A DNA stretch of 64,000 nucleotides from Mortierella alpina (GCA_029449245.1 JANATF010000008.1:124001-188000), one strand, 5' to 3'; numbered from the stretch's first letter, positions 13,346 through 24,996 are shown. Translations and numbers: made by a program. The notes: a model not told the origin generated them from the sequence alone.

Positions 13346-14907
13346 TTAGATGAATCCAATCTTGTTGGCGACATCGAGGGCATCGACATCAGCGGTGAGC
13401 TTGATGTAGGCCTTCTTGTTACCATCGGGGCTAGTTGAAGGAAAAGGCGATATATGTGCATATGATTAGCTCAATGGCCTGCAAATGAAAGTGCGGTCGG
13501 GTATCCGTATCATCTCCCCCCCCCCTCGACTAGACATGTCGATACAAAGTAGGGTGCTGGGGTCCGTGATCTGCAAAAGGGCGAGAATAGATCATGAAGG
13601 TGAAAAAAATCCTCTAAACTCCCCACAATCCATGCTCCGTGATCGAGATGAGTAGTCGTTCCTGATCCACCGACTCTTCCGTAACGAGTGAATATACAGC
13701 TGCGAATTGCCTCTGGTTCAATTGACAAAAGAGCTCCTAAAGTCCCAGTCAATGTACCCGAGAATCCTGTCCCTTTTTTTCCCTTTTCCGTGTGCAATTG
13801 ATCTGGCTAATATCAACATCTTGAGTATCAGAGAAAATGGTGACTTACCGGATGAGGGTGTTGACCTTGAGGGCGGTAACATCGTACATCTTCTTCATGG
13901 CATCCTTGATCTGGCGCTTGTTGGACTTGACGTCAACGAGGAAGACCAAGGTGTTGTTCTCCTCAATCTTCTTCATGGCGGACTCGGTGTTGAGGGGAGT
14001 CTTCAAGACCTTGTACTGATCCAAACGGGGGACGTGGGGGACAGCCTTGCGAGCATACTTGGGGTTGCGAGCAAGCTTGAGGGTCTTGGGGCGGTTGAAG
14101 GTGGTCGAAGTGCGGATCTTGCGAGCCTTCTGGCCGTTAACACCCTTCAAGGCAGCCTTCTTGGCGGCGAGAGCCTTGTTCTTATCCGAAGGAGCAGCTA
14201 ATTGCACACACACACCAAGAGAGAAAAAAAAAAGATCAGTCAATCTGCTTTTGGATCTTTGATGTCTTGTGGGAGGGAATAGTGCTGGCGAGAGAACTGG
14301 ATTTGATTGTTGGATTTCCTTGAAGTGAGACGAGTGGTTTCCAATGGGGGTCGGCAATGATGTTCCTCGCCAAAGCGAAGGTCGCTGTCATCTCTCCACG
14401 TTTTTTCTCCGTTCAAAGTTGCAGGAATGCTGTTGTTGTCAAACAGTGTCGAGTTGTGTCGATGCGCAGGCTGCAAGGATGATTGATGTCTGTTTCCACC
14501 TGCAGAGATTCCTAAATCCGTGGCTCTCTGATGTTCCCCCTCTTGATATCAGTCTCGTTGGATTCCGACAGACAGACACCATGACGCTGTCATCCTCAGA
14601 ACCGTCCTTGATTGCTGTTTCCAGATCCACAGCATCAGAGCAGGTGGACAAGGGCGAATGGTAAGAGACGCAACTGCCTTTGCATCCTGACTCTGTCTTT
14701 TCCTCCAGCGATCAAGGATGGCGATGTCAAGGAGATGCTGCCTCCAGTAAAATGATTCCAGCGTGTGTTGATAGATCTCCTGTTGATTCCGATCAGCGAG
14801 TCCGAGTGACGGATGGGGCGATGCATGGATCGATGGTTGGCTCTCCTGTGTGGATGCGTCCGACTGCCGTTGCAGCAAAGTGTCCCCCTCTAATCACCTT
14901 TGGTCAT
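13346..14907 (-). CDS. 60S ribosomal protein uL23 (L23a/yeast L25) (3 exons, 147 aa)
   Basis: Exons 14898-14907, 13849-14197 and 13346-13430. The first coding exon is only 10 nt (ATGACCAAAG), read from the donor GTGATT and confirmed because it restores [18 protein letters not shown] in phase. The domain order is standard for eukaryotic uL23: a basic N-terminal tail that enters the ribosome, [20 protein letters not shown], then the globular part with [20 protein letters not shown], and the C-terminus [18 protein letters not shown]. Known role: structural protein of the large subunit at the polypeptide exit tunnel and docking site for SRP. The first intron is 700 nt, by far longer than the second (418 nt) and longer than most in this window. 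Head to head with the COX7a gene, 209 bp apart. Confidence 0.95.
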
Positions 14908-15116
14908 CTTCGATTGGATATTAGAGAAAAGAGGGAGAATTCATTGACCGCAGTGCGAGCAGCCAACATAACGAGATTTGCCGCACGTGATGACGGCCCG
15001 TTGAGGAGACGATGTTTTGCAGTTCCCGCGACGTATCACAAATGGTGTTTGCTTGAGAGTGGGGCCGGACATTTCCTCTCTCCATTCATCACTCACACCC
15101 CATCCAATCCTCCAAG
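14908..15116. promoter_or_regulatory. 209-bp bidirectional promoter, uL23 / COX7a, with a CACGTG box
   Basis: The two start codons are 209 bp apart on opposite strands, so the promoters must overlap. CACGTG followed by ATGACG lies at 14984-14994, near the middle. CACGTG is the core for bHLH factors such as Cbf1 or Tye7/SREBP types (known). No TATA box is evident. The plus-strand side ends in a short CT-rich leader before the COX7a ATG. Confidence 0.6.
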
Positions 15117-15792
15117 ATGTCTCTCGTCAACCGCCCCAACCCCGTCCCTCACTTGCAGCGCCTCTACCAGGTACTGTTTCTCTTGTCCTTCACCCTCCGA
15201 TCAGGTGCTTCTGTAGACGCGAAAGTTTTTTGTTTCTCCCCTCCAGCGTCGGTGCAAAATTCATTTGGATCGGAAGCGGGATTGATTAACTACTACACAC
15301 TGAACAATACCTCCGCAAACAAAAAAAAAAAAACATCATACCACCAGTCGATATACGGTTGCCACAGATCGCGACCCAGTACACGCTGTCCATCACGGAA
15401 TACCCATCTCTACAATGGCGTCTCACAGTTCACATCCCACCACCTCACGCTTCAACGGAAAATCGAATCCGCAAGATCACGTCTTTTTTCCTACCGCGTC
15501 AAGTCTCCTGACGGTATTCTCTTCCTCATTGCACACTCTAGGCCCCTACCCACACCCCCATCTACCTCAGAAAGGGAGGTGACAAGTTCATCATGACCGC
15601 CTTCGCCGGTATCATGACCGTCGGCCTCCTCGGAAGCTTGTACGGTGCCACCAAGATGGCCAGAGTAAGTGTTTTCGGCCTATTCCTTTTCGGATGTGCC
15701 CAAATACGGGATACCCTTTTCCAGCACTGACACCATTTCCTCTCCTCTCTCTCTCTCTCTCTCTCTGGCTTTTGTAGGGTGTCAAGAACTAA
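15117..15792 (+). CDS. cytochrome c oxidase subunit VIIa-like protein (3 exons, 63 aa)
   Basis: Exons 15117-15170, 15542-15664 and 15778-15792. Too small and too fragmented to stand out as one open frame; the in-phase splices join RLYQ to APTHTPIYLRKGGDKF and ATKMAR to GVKN. A single membrane helix, TAFAGIMTVGLLGSLYGATK, spans about residues 34-53, preceded by the PIYLRKGGDKF stretch typical of the COX7a fold, in which a short matrix arm leads into one helix. It would act in the inner mitochondrial membrane as a nuclear-encoded accessory subunit of complex IV (family knowledge). Intron 2 holds a (CT)11 run next to the acceptor. Family assignment rests on length, helix position and the PIYLR motif. 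Confidence 0.72.
15745..15766 (+). repeat. (CT)11 microsatellite in a COX7a intron
   Basis: Perfect CT dinucleotide run forming the polypyrimidine tract 11 bp before the acceptor of intron 2. Length variation here could influence splicing. Confidence 0.85.
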
Positions 15793-16236
15793 GTGCGCGC
15801 GCGCGCTTACCCACCGCAATGGCTATCACCCTTTTTTTTGCAGCATGAAAAAAAAAACGTTCACGACATAGACAAATACAGACGAAGGATTATATGAAAT
15901 GAAGGAAAAATCGACCCTCAGGAGGCGATTTTTGGACAAACACACATATGGCAACCTTGACGAGTGCGCGTTCTTCCTTGCTGGGATGGTTCCTGCTCCA
16001 AGTTTGGCCCTGGAGAAGGCTCAATGGATTCATGATACACTCGCTTCACTCTGATCATGGTGACTGGACAACGCGAACCTCCACCAGCTCTGATTCATTC
16101 TTTTGTTTGCTTGTTTTTTTTATTTGAGAGAGGATGGATGGTGATGAGGGGTTTGCGGGCAGAGGAGGGAAACGGTGTTGTTGTCGCGCGGGTAGATTGG
16201 ATGTTGACGATAAAAAGAAAAAAGAGACAGACAATT
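15793..16236. other. convergent spacer, COX7a / PKA
   Basis: 444 bp between two stop codons, starting with a short alternating GCGCGC run just past the COX7a stop (about 15795-15804). No gene-like feature is seen. Open frames on the plus strand near 16057-16254 are short and lack splice support. Confidence 0.5.
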
Positions 16237-19200
16237 CTAAAAGTTCATAAATAGCGAGCGGTATGGGTCACCCTTCGGTCCTGAATCGTCGTCCACTACC
16301 TCGGGATACTTTTCAAAGTTGCCTGTGTCGCCAGGATGGATATGGGGTGGAACTATTGGTGCCGCTACCGACTTTTCCATCAGTCCTTGCCAATCAACAC
16401 CTCGGAACCACTTGTGGTTCTTGATATCGTCCGACCCATCCTAGAAAGCAGCCAAACAAAAATCAAAATAATCCACCAACGTTAGTGCTATGTTCCTCAT
16501 ATCTTGTGTCACAGGCACCTTAGCACAGCAAGGAGTGTCAACACCCCCGCAGAGGGATGGTACTTTTTTTACCTTCAAATTTCCCAGCCTTTTGGTTCGA
16601 TCTGCTGTCAAGAGTTTCTTGATCAGGTCTTTTGCTGTCGAGTCGATATGGGCCGGGAAATAGATCCGTCCTGCCAGAATCTTTTCATAGATCCCAAACG
16701 GATTATCGTCAAAGAATGGCGGGTATCCTGCCAACATCTCAAAGATCAATATGCCCAACGCCCACCAGTCCACTGGCTTGCCATGTCCTTTCGATTGAAT
16801 AATCTCTGGGGCCAAGTATTCTGGCGTTCCACATAGCGTCCACGTCCTAAATACGCATATAGAACAGAAAAATAAAAGGACATCAACATCAAGTTCTGTG
16901 TGGGGCGCGCGCCCTCTGCATCGTCATCCACTCTGTGTAGTCCCTGAAATGTAGACACGGCAGCGGTCCAAATGATCCTGTGTTTGAAGCAGTGGTTCCG
17001 CTTGGATCTCATGATCCAGGTACAGTCCTACACGTCCATGTCCTGATGGATCCAGTTTCCACTTCTGTCCTGCATTCACTCTTTCACTCTTGCTTCCGCA
17101 CTACCGGCCCAGGCTCACAATTTGCATATCGTGAACACACATACACACACACCGCACAACAGGCAAGCGAGTGCATAAATGAGAAATGACGCCACGCACT
17201 GCTCTCTTGCATACGCTTTGCCAATTGTATCTTCCTATACCCCAAAGACAAACAGTGCCCCGCACTATCCTTTTTTTTTTGTTGCTTACCTATCTTCGAC
17301 TCGTTTCGCAAATCCAAAGTCCGTGATCTTGATATGGCCTGCAGAGTCCAGCAACAAGTTCTCTGGCTTTAAATCCCTGTAAATGACGTCCCTTGAATGC
17401 AAGTACTCGATCGCCAGGACAATCTCAGCTGCGTAGAACCGTGTCATGTCGTTTGTAAATCGGCCTGCCTTACGCAGATGTGAAAACAGCTCCCCGCCAA
17501 TGACATACTCCAGCAGCATGTACAAATTACTCTCGTCCTGAAATGTCGTGAACCTATTGCAGGTGGCACGCCCCCCGCAAGTGAATAAAAGCAGTAAAGA
17601 AAATGAGTGAGGATCGTTTGCGTTTTCTCCTCATACAAGAGGAGTGTGTCCATGGGCTTAAAAAAAATCCACGCTTCTTACAGGTTGACAATGAACGGAA
17701 AGTGAACTTGCGACAGAATTTGCTTTTCGGAATTGATATGCTCCACCTGCTTCAGCCGCACGACCTCGGACTTTTTGAGGACCTTCATCGCATAATATGT
17801 CTGGTTGTGTCGGAACTTTGTCAAGTACACGCGTCCGAATGTGCCCGTTCCTAGTACCAGTGAACAAAAGAAAAAACCGCATACTTTGTCAAACTCGGAT
17901 CACGTTCCAAATGTCATGGTTCAATGTCGTTTGCATAATTTGCGCCCTGTTCCCCTGATCATCCTGCTTTGATCCAGGCTCGTACTCCTTTTTGCGCACT
18001 GCCGTTTTGATCCTTTGTCGTCCTGCTTTTCGCATTACTGAACCACAATCCTCTCTCTCTCTCTTGCTCTCCGCGGAAGGACAAATAAAAGAATGCACCC
18101 CCATTGGAGATAAGGTGAGATAAGCAAGGAGGACAATCGGATCCATTGTGATCAATTGACCCTCGAGTAAGTAGGCTCAGTAGTTGGAAGGGATGAAAGG
18201 AGTGGAAAGGATGTGGTGTGTGAGCACACCAAACCAGGAATGCGCATTAGCATCCGACCATGGTAGGACACAAACAGACACTGAACTGTGTACCCTCTCC
18301 TGAACCGGAATAAGCTGTCTCTCAAGTATCTATCCCTTTTTTTTTCCTTCAGAAACACCATTCGCCAATGTTTCTCTTCCCATGATGCAAACGTTGGATC
18401 CATAGACCATTCAGTTTTTTTCCCGTCCACGAACCCGATCCACTATGCTTTTGTATCCCCCCATTTTTTTTTTTGAGTTAGGGTGTCCACGAGATCCTCC
18501 CCGCTGCCTGCTCCGTCCCATCTATGCACGACGGGTGTCGGTATGCGCGGATGCTTGTGCATGCAGACGTGCTTGCGTCTGCATCTGGCTCCCTCCTGTG
18601 TTTGTGTCTGTGTGTATGCTCTGTCGGTGTTGCGCGGCGTTGCCCGTCGATCTCCAAAGTTTAGCGTTGTGTGAAGGGTGGTTTCAGCCTGAGGGATAAA
18701 ATATACTGTAAAAAAAAGACACTCTTTGTCCTTGGGAACTGTCGTGCCCCATCGCTCAATCGGGTTACCACAGGGACATTGAGGCCCCCCCCCCTCTTCT
18801 GCTCCGAACAAGATGCTCCTCTTGAGGAAAAGACAGAAGGGTTCTTGTTGTTGTTTGGAGGAGGGTGTTTTGGGGAGTAGGTGTGATGTGCGTGTGTATG
18901 TCATGCTGCTCCCATGATGAGTGTTGATCTGGTTTAGATCCAATTCTTCCCAGAGAGATAATCCGTCTTCCCGCGCTCGTGGTTCGTCACATACCTCGTC
19001 ATCCACCCAAAGTCCGCTCGCCACTTTGGCTCCCTCTGTTTTAGCACCCTCGCTCACTTCCCCTCCCCCTTCTCCCTCACACTCTCTTGTAGGCTCTGTA
19101 GAGGGTATCGCCAGGTGGTGTAGGTGTAGAGTATGTAGTGTGTGCTGTGTCTGTGTGTCTGTGTGCCTGGGTGTCTGTGTGTCTGTGTAAGAGTCTGTGT

Positions 19201-20623
19201 GCGCGGGCCTGGTTCTCGGCTCTGTGTGCGAGTGCGTGTGCGTGTGGTATGCTACCAAGTACCCCTCGAGTCGCATGAAGCCTAAGTTGCTGAGGTGCGT
19301 GTGTCGGATGTGCGTGTGTCGGCCACTAGGCACACCGTTCGTTGGTTGGTGCCCTGATCCTCCTGTTCCCGTTTCATGTAAGGCGTGTCAAACCCGAGGT
19401 CCTTTGCAAATGCTGCCTATCTGCTGAAAGCTGGTCGGGTGTCTATTCCTCCTGGTCGTGTGCGCATTGCTTTTTTTTAACTCTCTTAAGCCTCTCAGTG
19501 AGCACTTTGGCAAGACAAGCACACAAACATGGACACGCATATATGCTGCACACAATGTTTAGCCATCAAGACCCCCTACCCCCACCTCCCTCGCTTGCAG
19601 ATCGATTCGGAGCAAAAAAAACGCATCATATAAATGTTTGTGTATGTGTGTGTTGTGCGTGTGTGCGTGTGTGCGTGTGTGCGTGTGTGAATCAGTGTTG
19701 AATGTTTGTGTGTGTGTGTTTGCTCCTCCTCACGTTGCCCTAGCTTGCTGCCAATGTTTCTCCCTCCATCTTTTGAATTGGGACGATACTCACGCCCTGT
19801 GCCCCCCTCATCCTCGACCACTTGGCTCTCATGTTGAAAGCAAGAAAAAAAACAACAAGCATGTAGCACACAACACCACCCTCGGATGCCTCACCCAGTC
19901 AGGCTCGATCTCATCTACTCTCGTGGCTCCAATGGTCCCTTCCCTACGGTCTTCCTCCACAGCTCTCCGCTCTTCGCTATTCCCTTTCGTAAGAATGACA
20001 TGCATATCTCTCGCACAGAGGCTACACGTCCGTTAGCTCTCGCCTTTTTTTTCTTTTCATCCATTCCATCCAATATGAACTGCAAGCGGATAATAGAGGA
20101 ATAAGATGGACCAATGGGTCACGGCAAGATGGAAATACAATAAAGACAAAGAGCGATCCCTATCGCTAACCCTGTCGTCTGAGTGGTCGTCATCCTTCGC
20201 TGTCCTGTTCCTGTTCCTGCCCTGTGCCCCGATATTTGCGTGTGTACATCATATTCATTTTGGGTGTTGTGTTCTGGCGTCAGCCATCTGCTCTGTTGGG
20301 GGTTTGTTCTTACCTAGGGTCTCCAGGAGCTGAAAGTCAGAGAGTCCGTACTGTGGGCGAGCTTGATAGCACGGACTCGGGGTGGGGTAGATAAGCTGGC
20401 CCTGCGAGGTGTAGTAGGGCTGTGCGGAGTCGTTGGGGGCGGGATCGTGTGGATGAGCACCGTTGCCTTGAGCATCCATCTGGTCCTGGTTCTGATGCTG
20501 CAGCCGGTACTTTTCTTGCAGTCGCAGCTGATGCTCCTGGAACTTTTCAGCACGTAAGGCGGCGTCGTCGATGGAGGCCACGGCCATACCGCCAGGCACC
20601 ACGTTGCCGTGTCCGTTGCTCAT
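16237..20623 (-). CDS. cAMP-dependent protein kinase catalytic subunit (5 exons, 406 aa)
   Basis: Exons 20314-20623, 17682-17850, 17290-17553, 16573-16846 and 16237-16440; all phases agree. It is an AGC-family Ser/Thr kinase. Visible in order: glycine loop LGTGTFGRV (split by intron 1), YAMKVLKK with the ATP-binding Lys, [12 protein letters not shown] catalytic loop, [10 protein letters not shown], activation loop [17 protein letters not shown] with the phosphorylatable Thr, and [12 protein letters not shown]. The C-terminal tail ends SLFMNF, the FxxF hydrophobic motif that marks PKA. The first about 95 residues are Gln/His/Ala-rich, long for a PKA, with a short coiled-coil-like stretch ([17 protein letters not shown]). 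Regulatory subunits would bind in the cytosol (family knowledge). The first intron is 2463 nt, the longest in the window. Confidence 0.95.
17851..20313 (-). other. very long first intron of the PKA gene
   Basis: It separates the N-terminal exon from the kinase domain; donor CTAG/GTAAGA and acceptor TACTAG/GAACGG restore the Gly codon of the glycine loop. It contains GT/TG-rich blocks (about 19132-19260 and 19636-19720) and a minus-strand open frame of 296 codons (18443-19333) made of His/Thr/Gln repeats from the same dinucleotide tracts, which I do not call as coding. The length allows an alternative start site, regulatory sequence or a nested noncoding transcript. Confidence 0.6.
19636..19720 (+). 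repeat. GT-rich repeat block
   Basis: Imperfect (TGTG)n/(GTGC)n array inside the long PKA intron. A related block is at 19132-19260 with TGTGTCTG units. Alternating purine-pyrimidine sequence of this type is prone to length change. Confidence 0.7.
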
Positions 20624-21815
20624 GGTACGTGCTCAAGAGTGGTCGAATGAGATTTGTGGGTCGAGTTGGCTCTGGAGAGGTGAGGGGAGGGGAGAGAGAG
20701 ATAGAGAGAAAGTGGTGGAGTTTCGAGTCCGAGTGAAGAGCAGGACTAGTTGCTAGGTAAGCAGACGAATTTTTTTTTCCTTGGGAGTGTTGGCGTGAAG
20801 TGCTGGCTGTAGGACTGTATCGGTTAGTGTATGGTTTAGGGAATGAGAGCGATCACTGGTTGAAGTCGTTTTCTCTTTCTTTGTTGCTGTCAGGATGGGC
20901 CGCGCGAGATGGGGATGGGTGGAGGGTGGACGCGGTGGAAGAGAAACAAACAGCGCAAAAGGGGAATCCAGGAGGGGAGGCGGCAGATTACTCGGGATTC
21001 GAGGGTGGGTGCGCGTTGGTTGATTGAGGAAAAGCAAAAAAGAAAAAGGAAAAAGGACAAAAGGACGAGGAGGGGGGAACAAAGGGCCAACAGAGGAAAT
21101 ACAAGAGAGAAAAAAAAAAGAAAAAAAAAAAAAGCGGGAGGCAGATTGGGGAAAGCAAGAGGGATGAGAAGTGGACAAAAGGCATCTTGGAAGCAGGCAG
21201 CCGAATCTCTCTTCAGTCTCTTCTCACTGTCACTCCTCTTTCTCGTTCTCTCGCTCTCTCCTTCTCTCTCTCTCTGCTGCTGTAGCAACACACTCACAAC
21301 GCACACGCGCACACACGCACGCACTGCTTCCCTCTCTGTCCCTCTCTCTCTCTCTCTCTCGGTCTGTCTTGGCTGTCAAGAGTGTGAAAGAGCCTATCGC
21401 CTCTCCTCTCTCTCGCTCGCTCGCTCGCTTGACCATCAAGATGACCACCACCTAGCATTCCTCAAGGATGGACCAGGGGATGGGGGAAAGGGGCCGGTCA
21501 CTTGGGCACTCACAACACCCACCCAGCGTGGGCGTCCAGCAGCGTGAGTGAGCGTGAAGCAAGCGCGTGCTGAATATGTAGTATGTGCGTGCGTGTATGT
21601 CGTATTTATACCATTTTGCTTCTGCATTCCACATTCTAATACTTCTTTCTTCTCTTCACTCGTCCGTTTCTCCATGTCACCAGCAACCAGCACCTCGCAC
21701 TGAGTCCCCATCCCCTTCTCTCCCTCTCTCTACCTCTCTCTCTCTCTCTCGCACACACATCGCCTCTTCGTCGACTCTACTTTCTTGTTGCTCGCCTGTG
21801 CGTTGTGCTCAAGCA
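20624..21815. promoter_or_regulatory. divergent leader region, PKA / TMEM170-like
   Basis: About 1.2 kb head to head. From 20880 to 21180 the plus strand is purine-rich (CT-rich on the PKA sense strand); from 21200 to 21800 the plus strand is a long CT tract leading to the TMEM170-like ATG. Open frames in both directions are low-complexity and mirror these tracts. Confidence 0.5.
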
Positions 21816-22865
21816 ATGTCACAGAACGGCTTCCTGCCCCCGTCCGAATACATCACCCCGAGCTGGCCATCCCTCTACTGGCCTGTCACCGATCCCATTG
21901 GCCATGGCGAATTCGTCTTTTATCCCAAAGGTAGCAACCACAAAAAGAGGTGCTACAACGAACCCTCCCCGGGTCTAATTCACCTCATACCTTACGACAA
22001 AAATCTGCAGCTCTCTCTGACTTGTTCTCTCTGACTTGTACTAGACATTTGGCGCTTCACCACCTTCTGGACGTTGATCTTTATCGTCACCATTTACACC
22101 ATGGCTGGACTTTGGGCTTGCCTCGTCTTTAGCCGCAGACATTACAAATGGGCGATTTTCTTACCTATCCTCTTCATGATCACCGGCGCCTTCATAGCTT
22201 TTCTTAGCGGGAGTCTCGTCGGTAAGCATCCACTCAGCTGGCTGCAGTATTCTCACTTTTGACTTGGAGGCGGGGGGATGTCTTGTGCTGATGCAAGGAA
22301 TGGGAAAGGATTCAGTCCAGGACCCGACCTAGAGGCTTCAGGACTGACCCGACCGTAGCCTTTTAACTGCTCCAGGACCACAAGGAAGGAGAGATGCGCG
22401 TCAGGATAAACATACACGGACTCTTTCAAAGCAGGAAAAGAGTCTGATCACCTGGAGACCACGATACTTTTTTCCAGAAAGAAATGGCTGGTCCAGATTT
22501 CTTGTGAACGTTGTATGCACAATACACGCAGGATTGATCACCCTGCATCGCAACCATGATAAAAAAGAGTCCTTCCGTCGGCATGGGTTCATGGGTACAA
22601 GGAGGAGAAGGGAGGAGGGTATGAAAGGAGATATAAGAAAGGAATACAATGGGATACTACTGTTCCGGAGACAGAACTCACGCATCTTGTCTAACATTTG
22701 CATATTTCGACTGGGGGCGGTTTTTTTTTTCTAGGCCTAGCCATTGCAGCCATCTATAATGCAGGAGCATATCGCATGTCCACCTGGGTACCGTTCCTCT
22801 GGGGACTTATCCAGGCGCTGGTCGTCATCATGGGATCTTACTCAACTGTTACTACTATTCTATAA
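21816..22865 (+). CDS. TMEM170-like integral membrane protein (3 exons, 140 aa)
   Basis: Exons 21816-21930, 22045-22221 and 22735-22865; phases agree. It opens with a hydrophilic stretch (MSQNGFLPPSEYITPSWPSL) and a loop HGEFVFYPK. Three hydrophobic helices follow, at about residues 44-64 (FTTFWTLIFIVTIYTMAGLW), 73-97 and 116-139. The order of a Trp/Phe-rich first helix, a short basic loop RRHYKW and an Ala/Gly-rich last helix matches the TMEM170 family, whose animal members influence ER sheet and nuclear-envelope shape (known). The fungal function is not established. Intron 2 is 513 nt. Assignment is by motif layout and length, not by alignment. Confidence 0.62.
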
Positions 22866-22976
22866 CACCTTTCTCAAACCTTTGCATGATCTCTTTTTTT
22901 CCGTTTCTCTTGTACTTCTAGCTAACTTTCTACCCGCACACTCACTCACACACACCATACTTTCGTAATATACAAA

Positions 22977-24996
22977 CTAATGCCTGTGCTTGTTGCCGCA
23001 AATGAGCAGATCCTTCTCTGGATTCTTCGAATCCAAGTCGCCCCACCATGGAGCATGCATTGGCATCGTCTCTGGATCCCACTCGGGATACCGACCCCGA
23101 ATAATCTTCATAATCTCTTCAAAGATGACCTATGTGGCGAGTAGGATCAAATTCAGAGAGAGAGAGAGAGAGAGAGAGAGTCAGTGACACCGTTCTCAAT
23201 AAGACTCGACCGCATCCACCCATGCGTGAAAAAGACAAAGACATGACTTCAACAACTTACATCGTTTCCTTGCGACGCCAAGTGGAGTCCATCCTTCAGA
23301 TACTCGTCCAACGTATGCCTACCTGCCCTCACCTGCTCCATCATGATATTCCATGTATCAATGACATCCACCTGACCATGACCATGCTGCAAGGACGACA
23401 CCTTCTCCTTATTACTCCTCCCCTGATACTCTTTGGCGACTCTCAGGCAAGTCTCCGCATAGCGCCGAGTCACCTCTTTTTCCCTATCCAACTTCATCCC
23501 GCGTTGTGCGCGTCGAAGTGCACACCGTCTCTCGTCAATGGGTGGTGGACAGATCACTATAATCCTCGTCTCGGGGGAATACGTCGGTGAAGCAGGACTG
23601 TGGACCATGTCAATGAGCGCACGCAGGTTGCGTTCGTATCGGTTCAGATCCACATGTTGTGGTGACAAAGCGAGACAGGCGTCGTTGGCTCCGAAAAAGA
23701 GGGTCAAGAACTCGATTTTGCTCTTGCCCAGGGGTGATTGAGATTCCTCTTGCTGCTGCTGTTGCTGCTGACTATCGTTGTACTGTAGTTGACGTTGTTG
23801 AGAGCATCGAGGAAGGAACTGAGGTAGGAGATGAATCGCCTGCTCAGTCGTGTATCCTTGAAAAAAGAAGTATAGGAAAAAAGATTTTTTTTTTCTTCAG
23901 GAACCATATTTTTTTCAAACCATTGGCATTGACCTGTTTTTTTAGCCATGCCTACCTGAAAATCCACGATTGATCACATCGAGTCGGCGCTGAAAGAGAT
24001 GTGCCAGCTGAGCACCAAATCCACGCTCTGCGACATCAAACGAGTACTATCAAGTAAAAAATAAAATAAAAAAAGGATAAAAGGCCATTGGAAGACTTCC
24101 TGATTCCTCTGTGGATGGATGGAGGGCTGGCAACGGCTTTGTCTTTCTATTTGGCTGCAAATGCATGTTACCTGCGTGATAGAGTCTCCAAAGAGAAGGA
24201 AGCTTCCGTAGGCAATGTGCTGTACCATGGCCGATGAGCTTGAGACGTCGGGATGGTTTAACTGTGGGATTCGTTTGAGCAACGCCCGAGACCAAGACCA
24301 CGTCGGACTGCTTTTCGCTGCCTGACTCCCTCTTTCCGGATGCCATGTCTCTACCCATGGCAGCCAAGGCCACAGCACCGAGCTGCGGCGGTCCTGCCAG
24401 CGATTCTCCTGCTCGCCTTGTTGTGTCTCCTTTGCTGTTGTTGCTTTCGCTGTTGATGTTACTGCTGTAGCTGTAGTTGTCGTCGCTGAAAGAGGTACCA
24501 GTTGCGACCTCTGCCATGACGGTGAGAACGACGTTCTATCCACTTCAATCGACTCTCTACGTTCCTTCAGAGATTGGTCAAATCGGCCAAGCAGGTAGAC
24601 AATCATTGCCGGCACGACCACCCCATATACCAGCTTGAGGACCAGGCGCCAGCGTGACCATGGCGACCAAGGGGATTGCTCATCACCGTAAGCATACGCC
24701 AAGGACGACTCGCGGCGACGATGATGAGATCCATGACTCCTGTGTCTCCTGTCCTTGACCGAGTGAGAAGAAGCTTTGCGAGAGAGTTTATGATGATGAG
24801 GAGGATGGTGAGCTTGTTGCTGAAGAGAACGAACGTCGTTGTTGTTGCTGCCGCTGTCGTTGCTGCTTGCCCTCCATATATGGCTGCTCCTGCTGCTGTT
24901 GCTTCCATCGCTGCCGCTGTCGCTGCCGCTAGCGGGCTCGACCGTTGGCGACGGTTTCGCTTTCGTTCTCTTGTGCTCGGCCCGTGTGCGGTGCAT
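22977..24996 (-). CDS. membrane-anchored GDSL/SGNH esterase, IAH1-like (4 exons, 554 aa)
   Basis: Exons 24172-24996, 23956-24046, 23261-23856 and 22977-23129; all in phase. The catalytic half matches isoamyl acetate-hydrolysing esterases: block I LLFGDSITQ with the nucleophile Ser, GFGAQLAHLFQRR and VINRGFSGYTTEQA (block II Gly), FFGANDAC (block III Asn), and DGLHLASQGNDV with the catalytic Asp and His. Unusual parts: an N-terminal extension of about 260 residues, rich in Ser/His/Arg, holding one membrane helix (LVLKLVYGVVVPAMIVYLLG, about residues 119-138), and a Gln-rich insert (YNDSQQQQQQQEE) between blocks II and III. The enzyme domain is therefore probably membrane-tethered, unlike the soluble yeast enzyme. 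Start chosen at the first ATG of the open frame; an upstream exon cannot be excluded. Substrate is unknown; short-chain esters are the family norm. Confidence 0.85.
23155..23180 (+). repeat. (AG)13 microsatellite in an esterase intron
   Basis: Perfect AG run in the last intron of the IAH1-like gene, 25 bp upstream (sense direction) of its acceptor. On the sense strand it is a CT run and probably serves as the polypyrimidine tract. Confidence 0.85.

Noticed and set aside
18443-19333. 296-codon minus-strand open frame inside the PKA intron
   Set aside because: Composition is driven by CA/GT repeats (His-Thr runs), there is no domain, and it lies between two exons that join perfectly.
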